Below are positions 1-8,759 of a stretch of 64,000 bases of DNA, piece after piece. The notes beneath the pieces were generated by a model. It ran no database searches, was not told where the DNA came from, and saw only the letters and a list, made by a program, of their open reading frames with translations. The DNA is from Streptomyces asoensis (GTDB taxonomy: Bacteria; Actinomycetota; Actinomycetes; Streptomycetales; Streptomycetaceae), in assembly GCF_016860545.1 (NCBI RefSeq), contig NZ_BNEB01000005.1, positions 1,178,001 to 1,242,000 on the forward strand, written 5' to 3'. The position numbers and the translations under genes were made by a program. Positions within the stretch are counted from its first letter, which is position 1, and every line of letters begins with the position of its first letter.

Positions 1-2
1 AC

Positions 3-518
3 AGCGCAGCAGGGACGGGCGGCGGCCGGGCCACCGCCGCCCGGGACCGCGACGACGAGGGGCGGGCGCGCAACGCCCGGCCGCGGGACGGCCTGGGCCG
101 GCCCCTGCCGTACGGCACGGCCGGGGTGGCGCGCCAGCCCGAGGGCGTCGTGCGCACGCCGGAGGAGACCGTCACGCAGGCCCAGGCCCTGCTGGACGCC
201 GGGCGGCCGTTCCACGCGCACGAGGTGTTCGAGGACGCCTGGAAGTCCGGCCCCGCGCCGGAGCGCGCCCTGTGGCGCGCCCTGGCCCAGCTCGCGGTGG
301 GCCTCACCCACGCGGCCCGGGGTAACGCCCGGGGCGGGGCGCGGCTGCTGCGGCGCGGCGCGGCGGGGGCGCAGGAGTGGGCGGCCGGAGCAGGAGAGGA
401 CCGGCCCTACGCGATGGACCTCGCCGCCCTTTCCCGCTGGGCGCGGGACCTCGCGGACGCGGTGGAGTCGTCCGGCGCCGCGGTGGACGCGCGGGCCCTG
501 GCGCCCCGGTTGCGCTGA
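3..518 (+). CDS. DUF309 family protein, 5' end outside the window
   Basis: A small helical DUF309 protein of unknown biochemical role. The family core is visible: an HAHEVFEDAWK helix, then WRALAQLAVGLTHAARGN. The first internal start codon (GTG 126) would give 130 residues. However, the frame stays open to the left edge and reads RARNARPRDGLGRPLPYG and then VARQPEGV just before it. This has codon use typical of coding DNA and matches the N-terminal extension I recall from streptomycete DUF309 proteins. I therefore treat the gene as truncated by the window edge rather than starting at 126. It ends with TGA at 516-518, 42 nt before cobF. No partner function can be inferred beyond co-orientation. 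Confidence 0.8.
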   Translation, partial: SAAGTGGGRATAARDRDDEGRARNARPRDGLGRPLPYGTAGVARQPEGVVRTPEETVTQAQALLDAGRPFHAHEVFEDAWKSGPAPERALWRALAQLAVGLTHAARGNARGGARLLRRGAAGAQEWAAGAGEDRPYAMDLAALSRWARDLADAVESSGAAVDARALAPRLR

Positions 519-560
519 CCCGGCACGGTCACGGCCGGTGACGTACGGCAGACTCGGGGC

Positions 561-1334
561 GTGCGAAGGATTCATGTCATCGGTATCGGCGCGGGCGACC
601 CCGAGCAGCTGACCCTCCAGGCGGTCGGGGCGCTGCGGAGCACGGACGTGTTCTTCGTCCTGGACAAGGGCGAGGTGAAGAGCGACCTGACGCGGCTGCG
701 GCACGAGATGCTCGAGACCCATCTGCCGCAGGGCGCGTACCGGGTGGTCGAGGCCCGGGACCCCGAGCGGGACCGCGGGGCGGGCGGTGCGGCCTACTCC
801 CCCGCCGTCGGCGACTGGCGCAGCGCCCGTGCGGAGATCTACGGGCGGCTCATCGCCGAGGAGCTCGGGCCGGACGAGACCGGTGCGTTCCTGGTCTGGG
901 GCGACCCCGCCCTGTACGACAGCACGCTGGGCATCCTCGACGAGGTGCTCGCCGAGGGGACGGTGGCCTTCGAGTACGACGTCGTGCCCGGGATCAGCAG
1001 TGTCTCGGCGCTCGTCGCCCGGCACCGCACGGGGCTGAACCGGGTGGCGCGTCCGGTGCAGATCACGACGGGCCGGCGGCTCGCCGAGGGGTTCCCCGAC
1101 GGGGTGGACGACGTGGTGGTGATGCTGGACGCCCACCAGGCCTTCCGGCAGTACGCCGGGGACGACATCGACATCTACTGGGGCGCGTACATCGGCACAC
1201 CGGACGAGATCCTGGTCTCCGGCCCGATCGCCGAGGCCGGTCCCCGTATCGAGCGGCTGCGCGCCGAGGCACGCGAGCGCAAGGGCTGGATCATGGACAC
1301 CTACCTGCTGCGCCGCGGCCCGGACCGCACGTAG
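561..1334 (+). CDS. cobF: precorrin-6A synthase (deacetylating)
   Basis: CobF is the SAM-dependent methyltransferase of aerobic cobalamin synthesis that methylates C-1 of precorrin-5 and removes the acetyl group. The 257-residue length fits the family. The N-terminus IHVIGIGAGDPEQLT is the tetrapyrrole-methylase glycine loop that binds SAM. WGDPALYDSTLGIL near residues 115-128 and VVPGISSVSALVA near 140-152 are further conserved methylase segments. The start is GTG 561, placed so the protein begins just before the glycine loop. No other cobalamin gene is in the window, so it is a stand-alone locus here. The closest alternative is another tetrapyrrole methylase, but the opening and the FVLDKGEVKSDL segment are CobF-like. 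Confidence 0.92.
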   Translation: MRRIHVIGIGAGDPEQLTLQAVGALRSTDVFFVLDKGEVKSDLTRLRHEMLETHLPQGAYRVVEARDPERDRGAGGAAYSPAVGDWRSARAEIYGRLIAEELGPDETGAFLVWGDPALYDSTLGILDEVLAEGTVAFEYDVVPGISSVSALVARHRTGLNRVARPVQITTGRRLAEGFPDGVDDVVVMLDAHQAFRQYAGDDIDIYWGAYIGTPDEILVSGPIAEAGPRIERLRAEARERKGWIMDTYLLRRGPDRT

Positions 1335-1354
1335 CCGCCGCGGCGGGGCCGGGG

Positions 1355-2125
1355 CTAACGCAGCAGTTGCAGGGCGCCGACCACGGTCGCGGCGATCACC
1401 AGCCGCTCGAACAGCCGCTGGTCGATGCGGGGCACGGCCCACCTGCCGAGCAGCGCGCCCGGCACGACGAACACGACGAGGGCGGCGTCCAGCAGGAGCG
1501 AGCGGCCGTCGATGAGTCCGAGTCCCGCGCTGAACGGCACCTTGGCGACGTTGACGATCAGGAAGAAGAAGGCGGAGGTGCCGAGGAAGCCGAGCTTGCG
1601 GAAGCCGGCCGAGAGCAGGTACATCGACATCACGGGGCCGCCCGCGTTGGCGACCATGGTGGTGAAGCCGCCGAGCACGCCGTAGGAGCGGGCCTTGATG
1701 CGGCCGGCCCGGGTGGTCACCGCGTCGGGGGCGTCGCCCGCGTCGGCGGTGCGGCGGCGCCACAGCGTGACGCCCGCCATCAGCAGCAGGATCGCGCCGA
1801 TCGAGGTGCGCACGATCCCGTCGTCGGCCCACACCAGGAACACCGTGCCGAAGACCACGCCGGCCGCGACGGCCGGGAACAGCCGCCACAGCGTGGGCCA
1901 GTGGGCGTGCCGCCGGTAGGTGAGGACGGCCAGGACGTCCCCGGCGATCAGGACGGGCAGCAGGACGCCCGTGGACGCGCGGGCGGGCAGGACCGCCGCG
2001 AAGATGGCGAGGCTGACCGTGTTGGCCCCGCTGACGGCCGTCTTGGAGAAGCCGACGAGCAGGGCCGCCAGCGCGAGCGCCGCGAACTCCCAGCCGGTGA
2101 TGTGCCACAGGTTCATCGTGTTCAT
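1355..2125 (-). CDS. TauE/SafE (DUF81) sulfite exporter-family membrane protein
   Basis: A membrane protein of the TauE/SafE family, whose members export sulfite, sulfoacetate or related organosulfur anions. About seven hydrophobic segments alternate with short basic loops. The family signature GFSKTAVSGANTVSL is in the first helix, and GGFTTMVANAGGPVMSMYLL marks the mid-protein repeat. I place the start at ATG 2125 (MNTMNLWHITGWEF). The open frame reaches 2152, but neither start has a convincing Shine-Dalgarno. It is convergent with cobF, 20 nt away. No sulfur-metabolism gene is adjacent, so the substrate is unknown. Confidence 0.85.
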   Translation of the reverse strand: MNTMNLWHITGWEFAALALAALLVGFSKTAVSGANTVSLAIFAAVLPARASTGVLLPVLIAGDVLAVLTYRRHAHWPTLWRLFPAVAAGVVFGTVFLVWADDGIVRTSIGAILLLMAGVTLWRRRTADAGDAPDAVTTRAGRIKARSYGVLGGFTTMVANAGGPVMSMYLLSAGFRKLGFLGTSAFFFLIVNVAKVPFSAGLGLIDGRSLLLDAALVVFVVPGALLGRWAVPRIDQRLFERLVIAATVVGALQLLR

Positions 2126-2239
2126 GCGGAGACCGATGCTACGCACACCCATCCGGCGGGCCGAAGGGCGTCTCGCCTGGTGGCCGCCGGGCCCGGCCCC
2201 GCGCCGGTCGGCGCGCGGGCGTCAGTGGCGTCAGGGCCG

Positions 2240-3427
2240 TCAGTGGCGTTCCACCAGTACCGCGCTGCCCTGGCCGACCCCCACGCACATCGTGGCCAGA
2301 CCGCGTTCGGCTCCCGTGCGGCGCATGCGGTGCAGGAGGGTGGTGAGGATACGGGCGCCGGAGCAGCCGAGGGGGTGGCCGAGCGCGATGGCCCCGCCGC
2401 TGCGGTTGACCACGCCCGGGTCGATCCCGAGCCGGTCCACGCAGGCGAGCACCTGGGCGGCGAACGCCTCGTTGAACTCGGCCTCCTGGATGTCGTCGAC
2501 GCTCCACTCGGCCCGCGCGAGCGCCTTGCGGGTGGCGGGCACCGGGCCGATGCCCATCACGTCGGGGTGGACCCCGGCGGAGGCGCCTGCGACATAGCGG
2601 CCGAGGGACTCCAGCCCCAGTTCGTTGAGCGCCTCCTCGCTGACGAGGAGGAGGGCCGCGGCGCCGTCGTTCATGGGCGAGGCGTTGCCCGCGGTGACGG
2701 TGCCGCCCTCACGGAACACGGGCTTCAGCTTCGCCAGCTTCTCCGGCGAGGTGTCCTCGCGGATGCCCTCGTCGGCGTCGACGAGCACGCCGTCCGGGCG
2801 CAGCACGGGGAGGAGTTCGTCGTCGAAGTGGCCGTTCTTGCGGGCCTGCGCGGCGAGTCGGTGGCTGCGCAGGGCGAACTCGTCCTGCCGTTCGCGCGTG
2901 ATGCCGTACCGTTCGGCGACCTCCTCGGCGGTCTCCCCCATGGCCAGCAGGCCGTGCAGTTCGCGCATGGCCGGGTTGACGAGCCGCCAGCCGAGGCGGG
3001 TGTCGACGGTCTCGACGCGGTGCGGAAGGGCCTCGTCGGGGCGGGCCAGCACGAAGGGGGCGCGGCTCATCGACTCGGAGCCGCCGGCCAGGACGATGTC
3101 GGCCTCGCCCGCGGCGATCGTGCGGGCCGCGGTCGTGACGGCCTCGAGTCCGGAGGCGCACAGCCGGTTCACCGTGGCGCCGGGCACGGTCTCGGGGAGC
3201 CCGGCCAGCAGGGCGGCCATCCGGGCGACGTTGCGGTTGTCCTCCCCCGCCTGGTTGGCGGCGCCCCAGTAGACGTCGTCGATGCGGGCCGGGTCGAGCG
3301 CGGGCACCTCGGCGACGAGGCCGCGCAGGACCGCGGCGGCGAGGTCGTCGGGCCGGATGCCGGACAGGGCTCCGCGCAGCCGGCCGACGGGGGTGCGGCG
3401 GGCGGCCGCGAAGTGGACGGGACGCAC
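2240..3427 (-). CDS. thiolase family acetyl-CoA C-acyltransferase
   Basis: A cytosolic 395-residue thiolase catalysing thiolytic cleavage or Claisen condensation of acyl-CoA. Catalytic elements are complete: nucleophile Cys90 in VNRLCASGLEAV, the NEAFAAQ loop, His in GGAIALGHPLGCSGARI, and the second Cys in ATMCVGVGQG close to the C-terminus. The start is GTG 3427, preceded by AAGGAG at good spacing. It is divergent from the alpha/beta hydrolase at 3549, with about 120 bp between them holding both promoters. The specificity (acetoacetyl-CoA, 3-ketoacyl-CoA or 3-oxoadipyl-CoA) cannot be set from the sequence, because no dedicated degradation operon flanks it. Confidence 0.92.
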   Translation of the reverse strand: MRPVHFAAARRTPVGRLRGALSGIRPDDLAAAVLRGLVAEVPALDPARIDDVYWGAANQAGEDNRNVARMAALLAGLPETVPGATVNRLCASGLEAVTTAARTIAAGEADIVLAGGSESMSRAPFVLARPDEALPHRVETVDTRLGWRLVNPAMRELHGLLAMGETAEEVAERYGITRERQDEFALRSHRLAAQARKNGHFDDELLPVLRPDGVLVDADEGIREDTSPEKLAKLKPVFREGGTVTAGNASPMNDGAAALLLVSEEALNELGLESLGRYVAGASAGVHPDVMGIGPVPATRKALARAEWSVDDIQEAEFNEAFAAQVLACVDRLGIDPGVVNRSGGAIALGHPLGCSGARILTTLLHRMRRTGAERGLATMCVGVGQGSAVLVERH

Positions 3428-3548
3428 GTCAGGACTCCTTGGTTAGCACTGCTAGTTTTGGACTATAGACCCCGGGCCCGTCCCCTGGAAAGATCCCCGG
3501 TCCGCCGGGAGGAACCGGGCGGACCCCACCGCGTCGGCAGGAGCAGCG

Positions 3549-4388
3549 ATGACCGAGCACGTCGTCACCGGGACCCACGGCGCGATCGCCGTGCGGGAGT
3601 GGCCCTGTCCGCGGCCGCGCTGCCTCGTCCTCGTCGTGCACGGCTACGGCGAGCACGCCGGCCGCTACGGGGAACTCGCCGCGGTCCTGACGGGGTACGG
3701 CGCGGCCGTCTTCGCCCCCGACCACCGCGGCCACGGGAGGTCGGCGGGCGAACGCGTGGTGATCGAGGATTTCGAGGACGTGGTCACCGACGTGCACACC
3801 GTGGCGCGGCTCGCCCGGAGCGTCCACCCCGACTCCGGACTGCCGCTGTTCGTGATCGGGCACTCCATGGGCGGTCTCATCGCCGCCCGCTACGCCCAGC
3901 GGTACGGCGACACCCTGGCCGGGCTCGTCCTGTCCGGCCCGGTGATCGGCGACTGGGAGCTGCCGGGGCGCCTGCTGGCGATGGAGGAGATCCCCGACGT
4001 CCCCGTCGCTCCCGCCGCCCTCTCCCGCGACCCGGCGGTGGGCGCGGCGTACGCGGCGGACGGGCTGGTCTGGCACGGGCCGATGAAGCGGCCGACTCTG
4101 GAGGCGTTCGCGCGGACCCTGCGGACCGTGGCCGACGGCGGCGGCATCGGACCGCTGCCCGTGCTGTGGCTGCACGGGGACGCCGACCGGCTGGTCCCGC
4201 TGCCCGGCAGCAGGGCCGGCGTGGAGCGGCTCGCCCCGGACTCCACGACCGTCCGGATCTTCCCCGGGGCGCGGCACGAGGTCTTCCACGAGACGGACCG
4301 CGCCGAGGCCTTCGCCGAGGTGACACGGTTCCTGGACGGGGTGCTCGCTTCCTGGGACGGACCCGGGCCGCGCTGTTTGCGCCGGTGA
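3549..4388 (+). CDS. alpha/beta hydrolase, monoacylglycerol-lipase-like
   Basis: A 279-residue serine hydrolase of the lysophospholipase/monoacylglycerol lipase group. Features are the oxyanion-loop HGYGEHAGRY (31-40), DHRGHGRSAG (59-67), the nucleophile elbow GHSMGG with Ser106, an Asp in HGDADRLVP near 218, and a His in GARHEVFH near 246. No signal peptide is seen, so it is probably cytosolic or membrane-peripheral. It is transcribed away from the thiolase and is followed 21 nt later by a WhiB gene. A lipid-turnover role is an inference from the fold; the natural ester is unknown. Confidence 0.9.
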   Translation: MTEHVVTGTHGAIAVREWPCPRPRCLVLVVHGYGEHAGRYGELAAVLTGYGAAVFAPDHRGHGRSAGERVVIEDFEDVVTDVHTVARLARSVHPDSGLPLFVIGHSMGGLIAARYAQRYGDTLAGLVLSGPVIGDWELPGRLLAMEEIPDVPVAPAALSRDPAVGAAYAADGLVWHGPMKRPTLEAFARTLRTVADGGGIGPLPVLWLHGDADRLVPLPGSRAGVERLAPDSTTVRIFPGARHEVFHETDRAEAFAEVTRFLDGVLASWDGPGPRCLRR

Positions 4389-4409
4389 GGCCTGGGCACC
4401 CGCGCCTGC

Positions 4410-4664
4410 ATGGAGTGGTTGCGCGCAGCCGCCTGCGTGGGTGAGGACCCCGAGCTCTTCTTCCCCGTGGGCACCGCAGGACCCGCCCTACGGGAGACCG
4501 AAGCGGCCAAACGCGTCTGCGCCCGGTGCACCGTGCGCCCCGAATGCCTGTCCTACGCGCTGGCCGACGGGCTGACGTCGGGTGTGTGGGGCGGGACGGC
4601 CGAGCACGAGCGCGCGCAGCTGCTCCGTACCGCAAGAGAGGACGCGCTGAGTACGAGGCGATGA
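4410..4664 (+). CDS. WhiB-family iron-sulfur transcription factor
   Basis: An 84-residue Wbl protein. The four [4Fe-4S] ligands are Cys9, Cys37, Cys40 and Cys46 in the standard C-X(n)-CxxC-x5-C order. The turn GVWGG lies at 58-62, with a short basic tail (RKRGR-like region absent; ends STRR). Wbl proteins bind the region 4 of the principal sigma factor and control stress, redox or developmental genes. The subclass is not identifiable here. It sits between a hydrolase and dps, both co-directional, and may control the stress genes that follow; that link is inference only. Confidence 0.93.
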   Translation: MEWLRAAACVGEDPELFFPVGTAGPALRETEAAKRVCARCTVRPECLSYALADGLTSGVWGGTAEHERAQLLRTAREDALSTRR

Positions 4665-4719
4665 GCACGACGCCCTCGGTACGAAGCGCCGCACACGACG
4701 CGATGAGAAGGAGCACCGT

Positions 4720-5202
4720 ATGACTGTCGTGAAGAGCCCCCTGCCCGAACCGGCCCGCCAGGTCACCTTCGACGCGTTGCAGAGCACGCTGGTGGACCTC
4801 CTGGGTCTGTCCCTGATCGGCAAGCAGGCGCACTGGAACATCGTGGGACCCCGGTTCCGCTCGATCCACCTCCAGCTCGACGAGGTGGTCTCCGCCGCCC
4901 GCGCCTTCGCCGACACCGTCGCGGAGCGCGCGGCCGCGCTGGGCCTGCCGCCGGACGGCCGCCCGGAGACGATCGCCTCGGCGTTCACCCTGCCCTCGCC
5001 GAAGGACGGCTGGCTGCGCGACGAGGACGTCGTCCGGCTGATCGCGGAGAGCCTCGGGGCGGCCATCGGACGGCTGCGGGAGCGGATCACGGCGACCGAG
5101 GAGGCCGATCCGGTCACCCAGGACCTGCTGATCGCCATCACCGCCGACCTGGAGAAGCAGCGGTGGATGTTCGAGGCGGAGAACTGGCCGCGCGAGAACT
5201 GA
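4720..5202 (+). CDS. dps: Dps family DNA-protection ferritin
   Basis: A 160-residue mini-ferritin that forms 12-mers, oxidises Fe(II) with peroxide and shields DNA in stationary phase. The ferroxidase site of the family is visible: KQAHWNIVG (His38), then IHLQLDEVVSAARAFADTVAER with His50, Asp54 and a downstream Glu. The start ATG 4720 has AAGGAG upstream. A short N-terminal extension (about 15 residues) precedes the four-helix bundle and there is no long C-terminal tail. It is followed 52 nt later by a DUF3140 gene and probably co-transcribed with it. Streptomycetes carry several Dps paralogues; which one this is cannot be told. Confidence 0.92.
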   Translation: MTVVKSPLPEPARQVTFDALQSTLVDLLGLSLIGKQAHWNIVGPRFRSIHLQLDEVVSAARAFADTVAERAAALGLPPDGRPETIASAFTLPSPKDGWLRDEDVVRLIAESLGAAIGRLRERITATEEADPVTQDLLIAITADLEKQRWMFEAENWPREN

Positions 5203-5254
5203 CCCGGGCCGTGAGCGAACCGCCACGAGAGAACACGAGAGGAGTGCACCCGTC

Positions 5255-5587
5255 GTGCCCGACGCCCTCGAACTCGACGCGCTGTGGGAGGACTTCCACC
5301 GCGCGGTGAACATGACCTCGCAGGAACTGGCCGCCTGGCTGCGGGTGCGTGACGCCGACGAGAACGCCGAGCCCCTGCCCGAGGAGGCGGGGACGCCCAC
5401 CGGGCAGCATGTGCTGGCGATCCTCCAGAAGCGGCGCACCGACCTGACCGACGACGACATCCGGGTGATGTACCGGGTCGTGGACACGGTCACCGCGCAG
5501 GCCGACCCGGAGAACGAACCCCGGGCCGAGGACGCCCGCACGCGTCGCCGTCTGATGACGATCGGACATGATCCGCTCAAGCCGTAG
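5255..5587 (+). CDS. DUF3140 domain-containing protein
   Basis: A 110-residue soluble protein of the DUF3140 family, function unknown. The recognisable core is LWEDFHRAVNMTSQELAAWL, then GQHVLAILQKRR followed by DLTDDDIRVMYRVV. The start is GTG 5255 with a GAGAGGAG ribosome-binding site. It lies directly behind dps, which suggests a stress-related role, but this is guilt by association. It converges with the M20 amidohydrolase, 32 nt away. Confidence 0.85.
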   Translation: MPDALELDALWEDFHRAVNMTSQELAAWLRVRDADENAEPLPEEAGTPTGQHVLAILQKRRTDLTDDDIRVMYRVVDTVTAQADPENEPRAEDARTRRRLMTIGHDPLKP

Positions 5588-5619
5588 GCCCCCGCACCGC
5601 GCGAGGTCCTCGCCGCGGC

Positions 5620-6864
5620 TCAGCCGGTGAGCCGGGAGAGCGCCGCCGACACCAGCGTGCGCACTCCCGGCACCAGCACGGACGGGTCCGGCGCGAACAG
5701 CGCGCTGTGGTTGCCGGGGACAGCGGCGAACTTCTCCCTCAGGTCCTCCCCCGGTGCCGCGTCCCACACCGGCGCCGGGGTCGAGGTCACGTACCAGTAG
5801 TCGTACGGCACGCCCGCCGGGGCGAGCAGCGAGAAGTCCTCACTGCCCATCGCCCGGCCGAAGTCGAACACCGTCGCCTCGCCGAAGAGTTCCCGGTGTA
5901 CCGCGGCGATCTCCGCGTCCAGTGCGGCGTCGTTGACCGTGGTCGGGCAACCGGCGCGGACCGTCACCTCGGGCGGGACCGGGCAGCCGGCGGCGGCGCA
6001 CTCCCCCTCGACGATCCGCCGGATCGCGGTCAGGACCCGCTCGCGCACCCCGGTGTCCTGCGTGCGCACGTTCACCCCGAGCCGGGCCTCGGCCGGGATG
6101 ATGTTGGAGTTGGTCCCCGCGTGGAACCGCCCCACGGTCACCACCGCCGACTCACCCGCCGCGATCTCGCGCGCGACGACCGTCTGCAACCGGGTCACGA
6201 CGTACGACGCCGTCACGACCGGGTCGACCGTCGACTCGGGACGCGAACCGTGCCCGCCCACACCGTGCACGACGACGTCGACGTCGTCCGAGGCCGACAG
6301 GGTCAGTCCGGGCGTGTGCGGGTAGAAGCCGGCGAGCCCCGGCGCCACGTGCTGGCCGAACAGCACGTCGGGGCGGGGGAACCGGGCGTGGATCCCGTCC
6401 GCGACCATGGCGGCCGCGCCGCCTCCGGCCTCCTCGGCGGGCTGCCCCACCACGACCAGCGTCCCGGACCAGAGCGCGCGGGCCGCGGCGAGCGCCTCGG
6501 CGGCGGCCGCCAGCCAGGTGACGTGCAGATCGTGGCCGCAGGCGTGCATCACCCCGTCGACGGCCGAGGCGTAGGGCAGCCCGGTCGCCTCCCGCACGGG
6601 CAGCGCGTCCATGTCGCCGCGCAGCCCCACCACCGGCCCGTCCCCGTTGGAAAGCACCCCGACCACGCCGGTGCGGGCCACCCCCTCGGTCACCGTGCAC
6701 CCGGCCGCGCGCAGCCGCAGGGCCAGCTTCGCTGCGGTGCGGTGCTCCTGGAAGGACAGCTCGGGGTGGCGGTGCAGGTCCTGGTAGAAGCCCTCCAGAT
6801 CGGCGGAGTCGAGTCCCGAGGTGATCTCCCGGGTCAGACGGGCGACGACGGCCGGTTCGCTCAT
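5620..6864 (-). CDS. M20 family amidohydrolase / N-acyl amino-acid deacylase
   Basis: A 414-residue metallo-amidohydrolase of the M20D group, which hydrolyses N-acyl amino acids, hippurate or indole-acetyl conjugates. The di-metal site includes MHACGHDLH (Cys109, His111) and QPAEEAGGG (Glu144-Glu145), with a His in HVAPG and a C-terminal His in PGNHSALF. The lid domain lies between about residues 185 and 300. There is no signal peptide. The neighbours (DUF3140, HAD phosphatase) do not suggest a substrate. Confidence 0.92.
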   Translation of the reverse strand: MSEPAVVARLTREITSGLDSADLEGFYQDLHRHPELSFQEHRTAAKLALRLRAAGCTVTEGVARTGVVGVLSNGDGPVVGLRGDMDALPVREATGLPYASAVDGVMHACGHDLHVTWLAAAAEALAAARALWSGTLVVVGQPAEEAGGGAAAMVADGIHARFPRPDVLFGQHVAPGLAGFYPHTPGLTLSASDDVDVVVHGVGGHGSRPESTVDPVVTASYVVTRLQTVVAREIAAGESAVVTVGRFHAGTNSNIIPAEARLGVNVRTQDTGVRERVLTAIRRIVEGECAAAGCPVPPEVTVRAGCPTTVNDAALDAEIAAVHRELFGEATVFDFGRAMGSEDFSLLAPAGVPYDYWYVTSTPAPVWDAAPGEDLREKFAAVPGNHSALFAPDPSVLVPGVRTLVSAALSRLTG

Positions 6865-6936
6865 ACCGCGCAGCCTACGAGAGCGGTCCCCGTGGCCGCA
6901 GCCGGTGGGGCCGGACGGCCGGGGAGCGGCCGGATG

Positions 6937-7791
6937 TCAGAGGTGGAGCAGGCGGGTGACGGTGCGCAGCACCCCGTTGTCGTTGTTGGAGGGCGCGAGG
7001 TGGCGGGCCCTGCCGACCACGTCCGGGTGGGCGTTGGCCATGGCGAACGACCAGTCGGCGGCGTCCAGCATCTCCAGGTCGTTGAGGTAGTCGCCGAAGA
7101 CCATGGTCTGCGCCGGGGTGATACCCAGCTCCCGCTGGAGCGCGCGCAGCGCGGCGCCCTTGTTGGCGGTGCGGTTCATGACGTCGACCCAGTGCTCGCC
7201 CGAGACGACGACCTGGTGGGTGCCGGCCACGGGCGCGAGCGCGGGGGCGGTGGTGCGCGCGGCGGACCCGAAGTCGAAGAGGGCGACCTTGAGGATGTCG
7301 TCGTCGACGGCGGTGACGTCCTCGACGACCCGGTGCCTGACGTAGTAGCGGCCCACCTCGGCCAGGAAGGCCTCGTCGTCGCGCTCGACGTAGGCGGACC
7401 GTTTGCCGCACACGACGGCGCCCACCTCGGCGCCGCCGGCCGTCAGGTCCCGCACGATCCGCGTCACCCGCGCGACCACCGCGGGCTCCAGCGGGTCGGA
7501 GCTCAGCTCCTCGCCGTCGCGGACCACGTACGTGCCGTTCTCCGCTATGAAGACCATGCCGTCGGCGACCTCGCTGAACTCCTCGGCCAGCGTGGCGTAC
7601 TGGCGGCCGCTCGCCGGGGTGAACAGCACCCCGCGCTCGCGCAGCCGCGCCAGTGTCTCCCACAGGTCCCGCGGCACCTTCTTGTCGTCGTCGAGGAGGG
7701 TGCCGTCCATGTCGGTGACGATCAGCCGGATGTCGAGGGGTCCCGTCACGGGGTCGGACGTGGTCGGACGGGGGGCGTGCGAGTAGGGCAT
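6937..7791 (-). CDS. HAD family phosphatase (Cof type)
   Basis: A 284-residue haloacid-dehalogenase hydrolase of the Cof/YbiV type. Motif I is VTDMDGTLLDDD with nucleophile Asp27 and acid Asp29. Motif II Thr/Ser lies in FTPASGRQY, and motif III/IV is FGDYLNDLEML followed by AMANAHPDV. The C2 cap domain lies in the middle third. Such enzymes dephosphorylate sugar phosphates, pyridoxal phosphate or FMN, and the substrate is not predictable. The start ATG 7791 is preceded by GGAAG. It is divergent from the methyltransferase across about 130 bp that contains a TAGGGT -10-like element for this gene. Confidence 0.9.
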   Translation of the reverse strand: MPYSHAPRPTTSDPVTGPLDIRLIVTDMDGTLLDDDKKVPRDLWETLARLRERGVLFTPASGRQYATLAEEFSEVADGMVFIAENGTYVVRDGEELSSDPLEPAVVARVTRIVRDLTAGGAEVGAVVCGKRSAYVERDDEAFLAEVGRYYVRHRVVEDVTAVDDDILKVALFDFGSAARTTAPALAPVAGTHQVVVSGEHWVDVMNRTANKGAALRALQRELGITPAQTMVFGDYLNDLEMLDAADWSFAMANAHPDVVGRARHLAPSNNDNGVLRTVTRLLHL

Positions 7792-7924
7792 GTCGTGCTT
7801 CCTGCTGCGGGGTCACCGGAATTTCACCCTACCGGGGACACCGTTGATCATCCGGCGGCACAATGGCGGACAGGGCGGGCCCGCGGGGCCCGCGGTCGGG
7901 CGGAACGTGAGAGGGAGCGGTCGG

Positions 7925-8716
7925 GTGAGCGGGTCGGCACGGCTGAACACCAGCGTGGCGCACAACGCGCGGGTGTGGAACTACTGGATCGGCGGCAAGG
8001 ACAACTACGAGGTCGACCAGCGGGTGGGCGAGCACGTCGCCGGGATGTTCCCGCTCATCCGGGAGATCGCGCGCGCGGACCGCTGGTTCCTCGGGCAGGC
8101 GGTGCGCTTCCTCGCCGAGGAACAGGGGGTGCGGCAGTTCCTCGACATCGGCACCGGGCTGCCGACGGCCGACAACACCCACGAGATCGCCCAGCGCGTG
8201 GCGCCCGACTCGCGGATCGTGTACGTCGACAACGACCCCATCGTGCTGGCGCACGCCCGCACGCTGCTGACCGGCACCACGCAGGGCGTCACCGACTACA
8301 TCGACGCCGATGTGCACGACCCGGCCCAGATCCTCGAACGCGCCTCGGCCACCCTGGACTTCACCCGCCCGGTCGCGGTGATGATGCTGGGCATCCTGAA
8401 CTTCGTACTGGACCTCGACGCGGCCAGGAACATCGTGCGCGAGGTCATGGCGGACGTCCCCGCCGGCAGCTTCCTGGTGCTGACGCACCCCACCCATGAC
8501 AGCGAGGTGGGCGGCGAGGGCCAGATCGCGGCGATGAAGTTCTGGAACGAGAACGCCACCCCGCCGATCACCGCGCGCGGCGGCGCGGAGATCGCCGGGT
8601 TCTTCGAGGGCCTGGAACTGCTGGAGCCGGGCCTGGTCTCCTGCTCGCGCTGGCGCGGCGAGGCCGATTCCCTCGCGGTGGTGCCGCAGTACGGGGCGGT
8701 GGCCGTGAAACGCTGA
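7925..8716 (+). CDS. SAM-dependent methyltransferase, SAV2177/DUF574 family
   Basis: A protein of about 263 residues of the actinobacterial DUF574 (SAV2177-type) family, which has a Rossmann methyltransferase fold. The family start ARLNTSVAHNARVWNYWIGGKDN is visible at the N-terminus. The SAM loop is FLDIGTGLPTADNTHE at about residues 71-86, and VYVDNDPIVLAHA is the acidic strand-2 region. The open frame runs back to 7790. I choose GTG 7925 because GAGAGGGAG precedes it and the family begins here. These genes occur in many paralogous copies in Streptomyces with unknown substrates. The gene downstream is glutamine-synthetase-like, 43 nt away. Confidence 0.88.
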   Translation: MSGSARLNTSVAHNARVWNYWIGGKDNYEVDQRVGEHVAGMFPLIREIARADRWFLGQAVRFLAEEQGVRQFLDIGTGLPTADNTHEIAQRVAPDSRIVYVDNDPIVLAHARTLLTGTTQGVTDYIDADVHDPAQILERASATLDFTRPVAVMMLGILNFVLDLDAARNIVREVMADVPAGSFLVLTHPTHDSEVGGEGQIAAMKFWNENATPPITARGGAEIAGFFEGLELLEPGLVSCSRWRGEADSLAVVPQYGAVAVKR

Positions 8717-8759
8717 CGGACGCACGGCACGCAACGGACGTACCGACCGTGGAGGACGT

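Noticed and set aside
1367..4444. 1025-codon plus-strand open frame covering the TauE, thiolase and hydrolase genes
   Set aside because: It is antisense or out of frame to three well-recognised genes, is rich in Arg/Gly/Asp/Pro repeats and has no family features. Long spurious frames are expected at this GC content.
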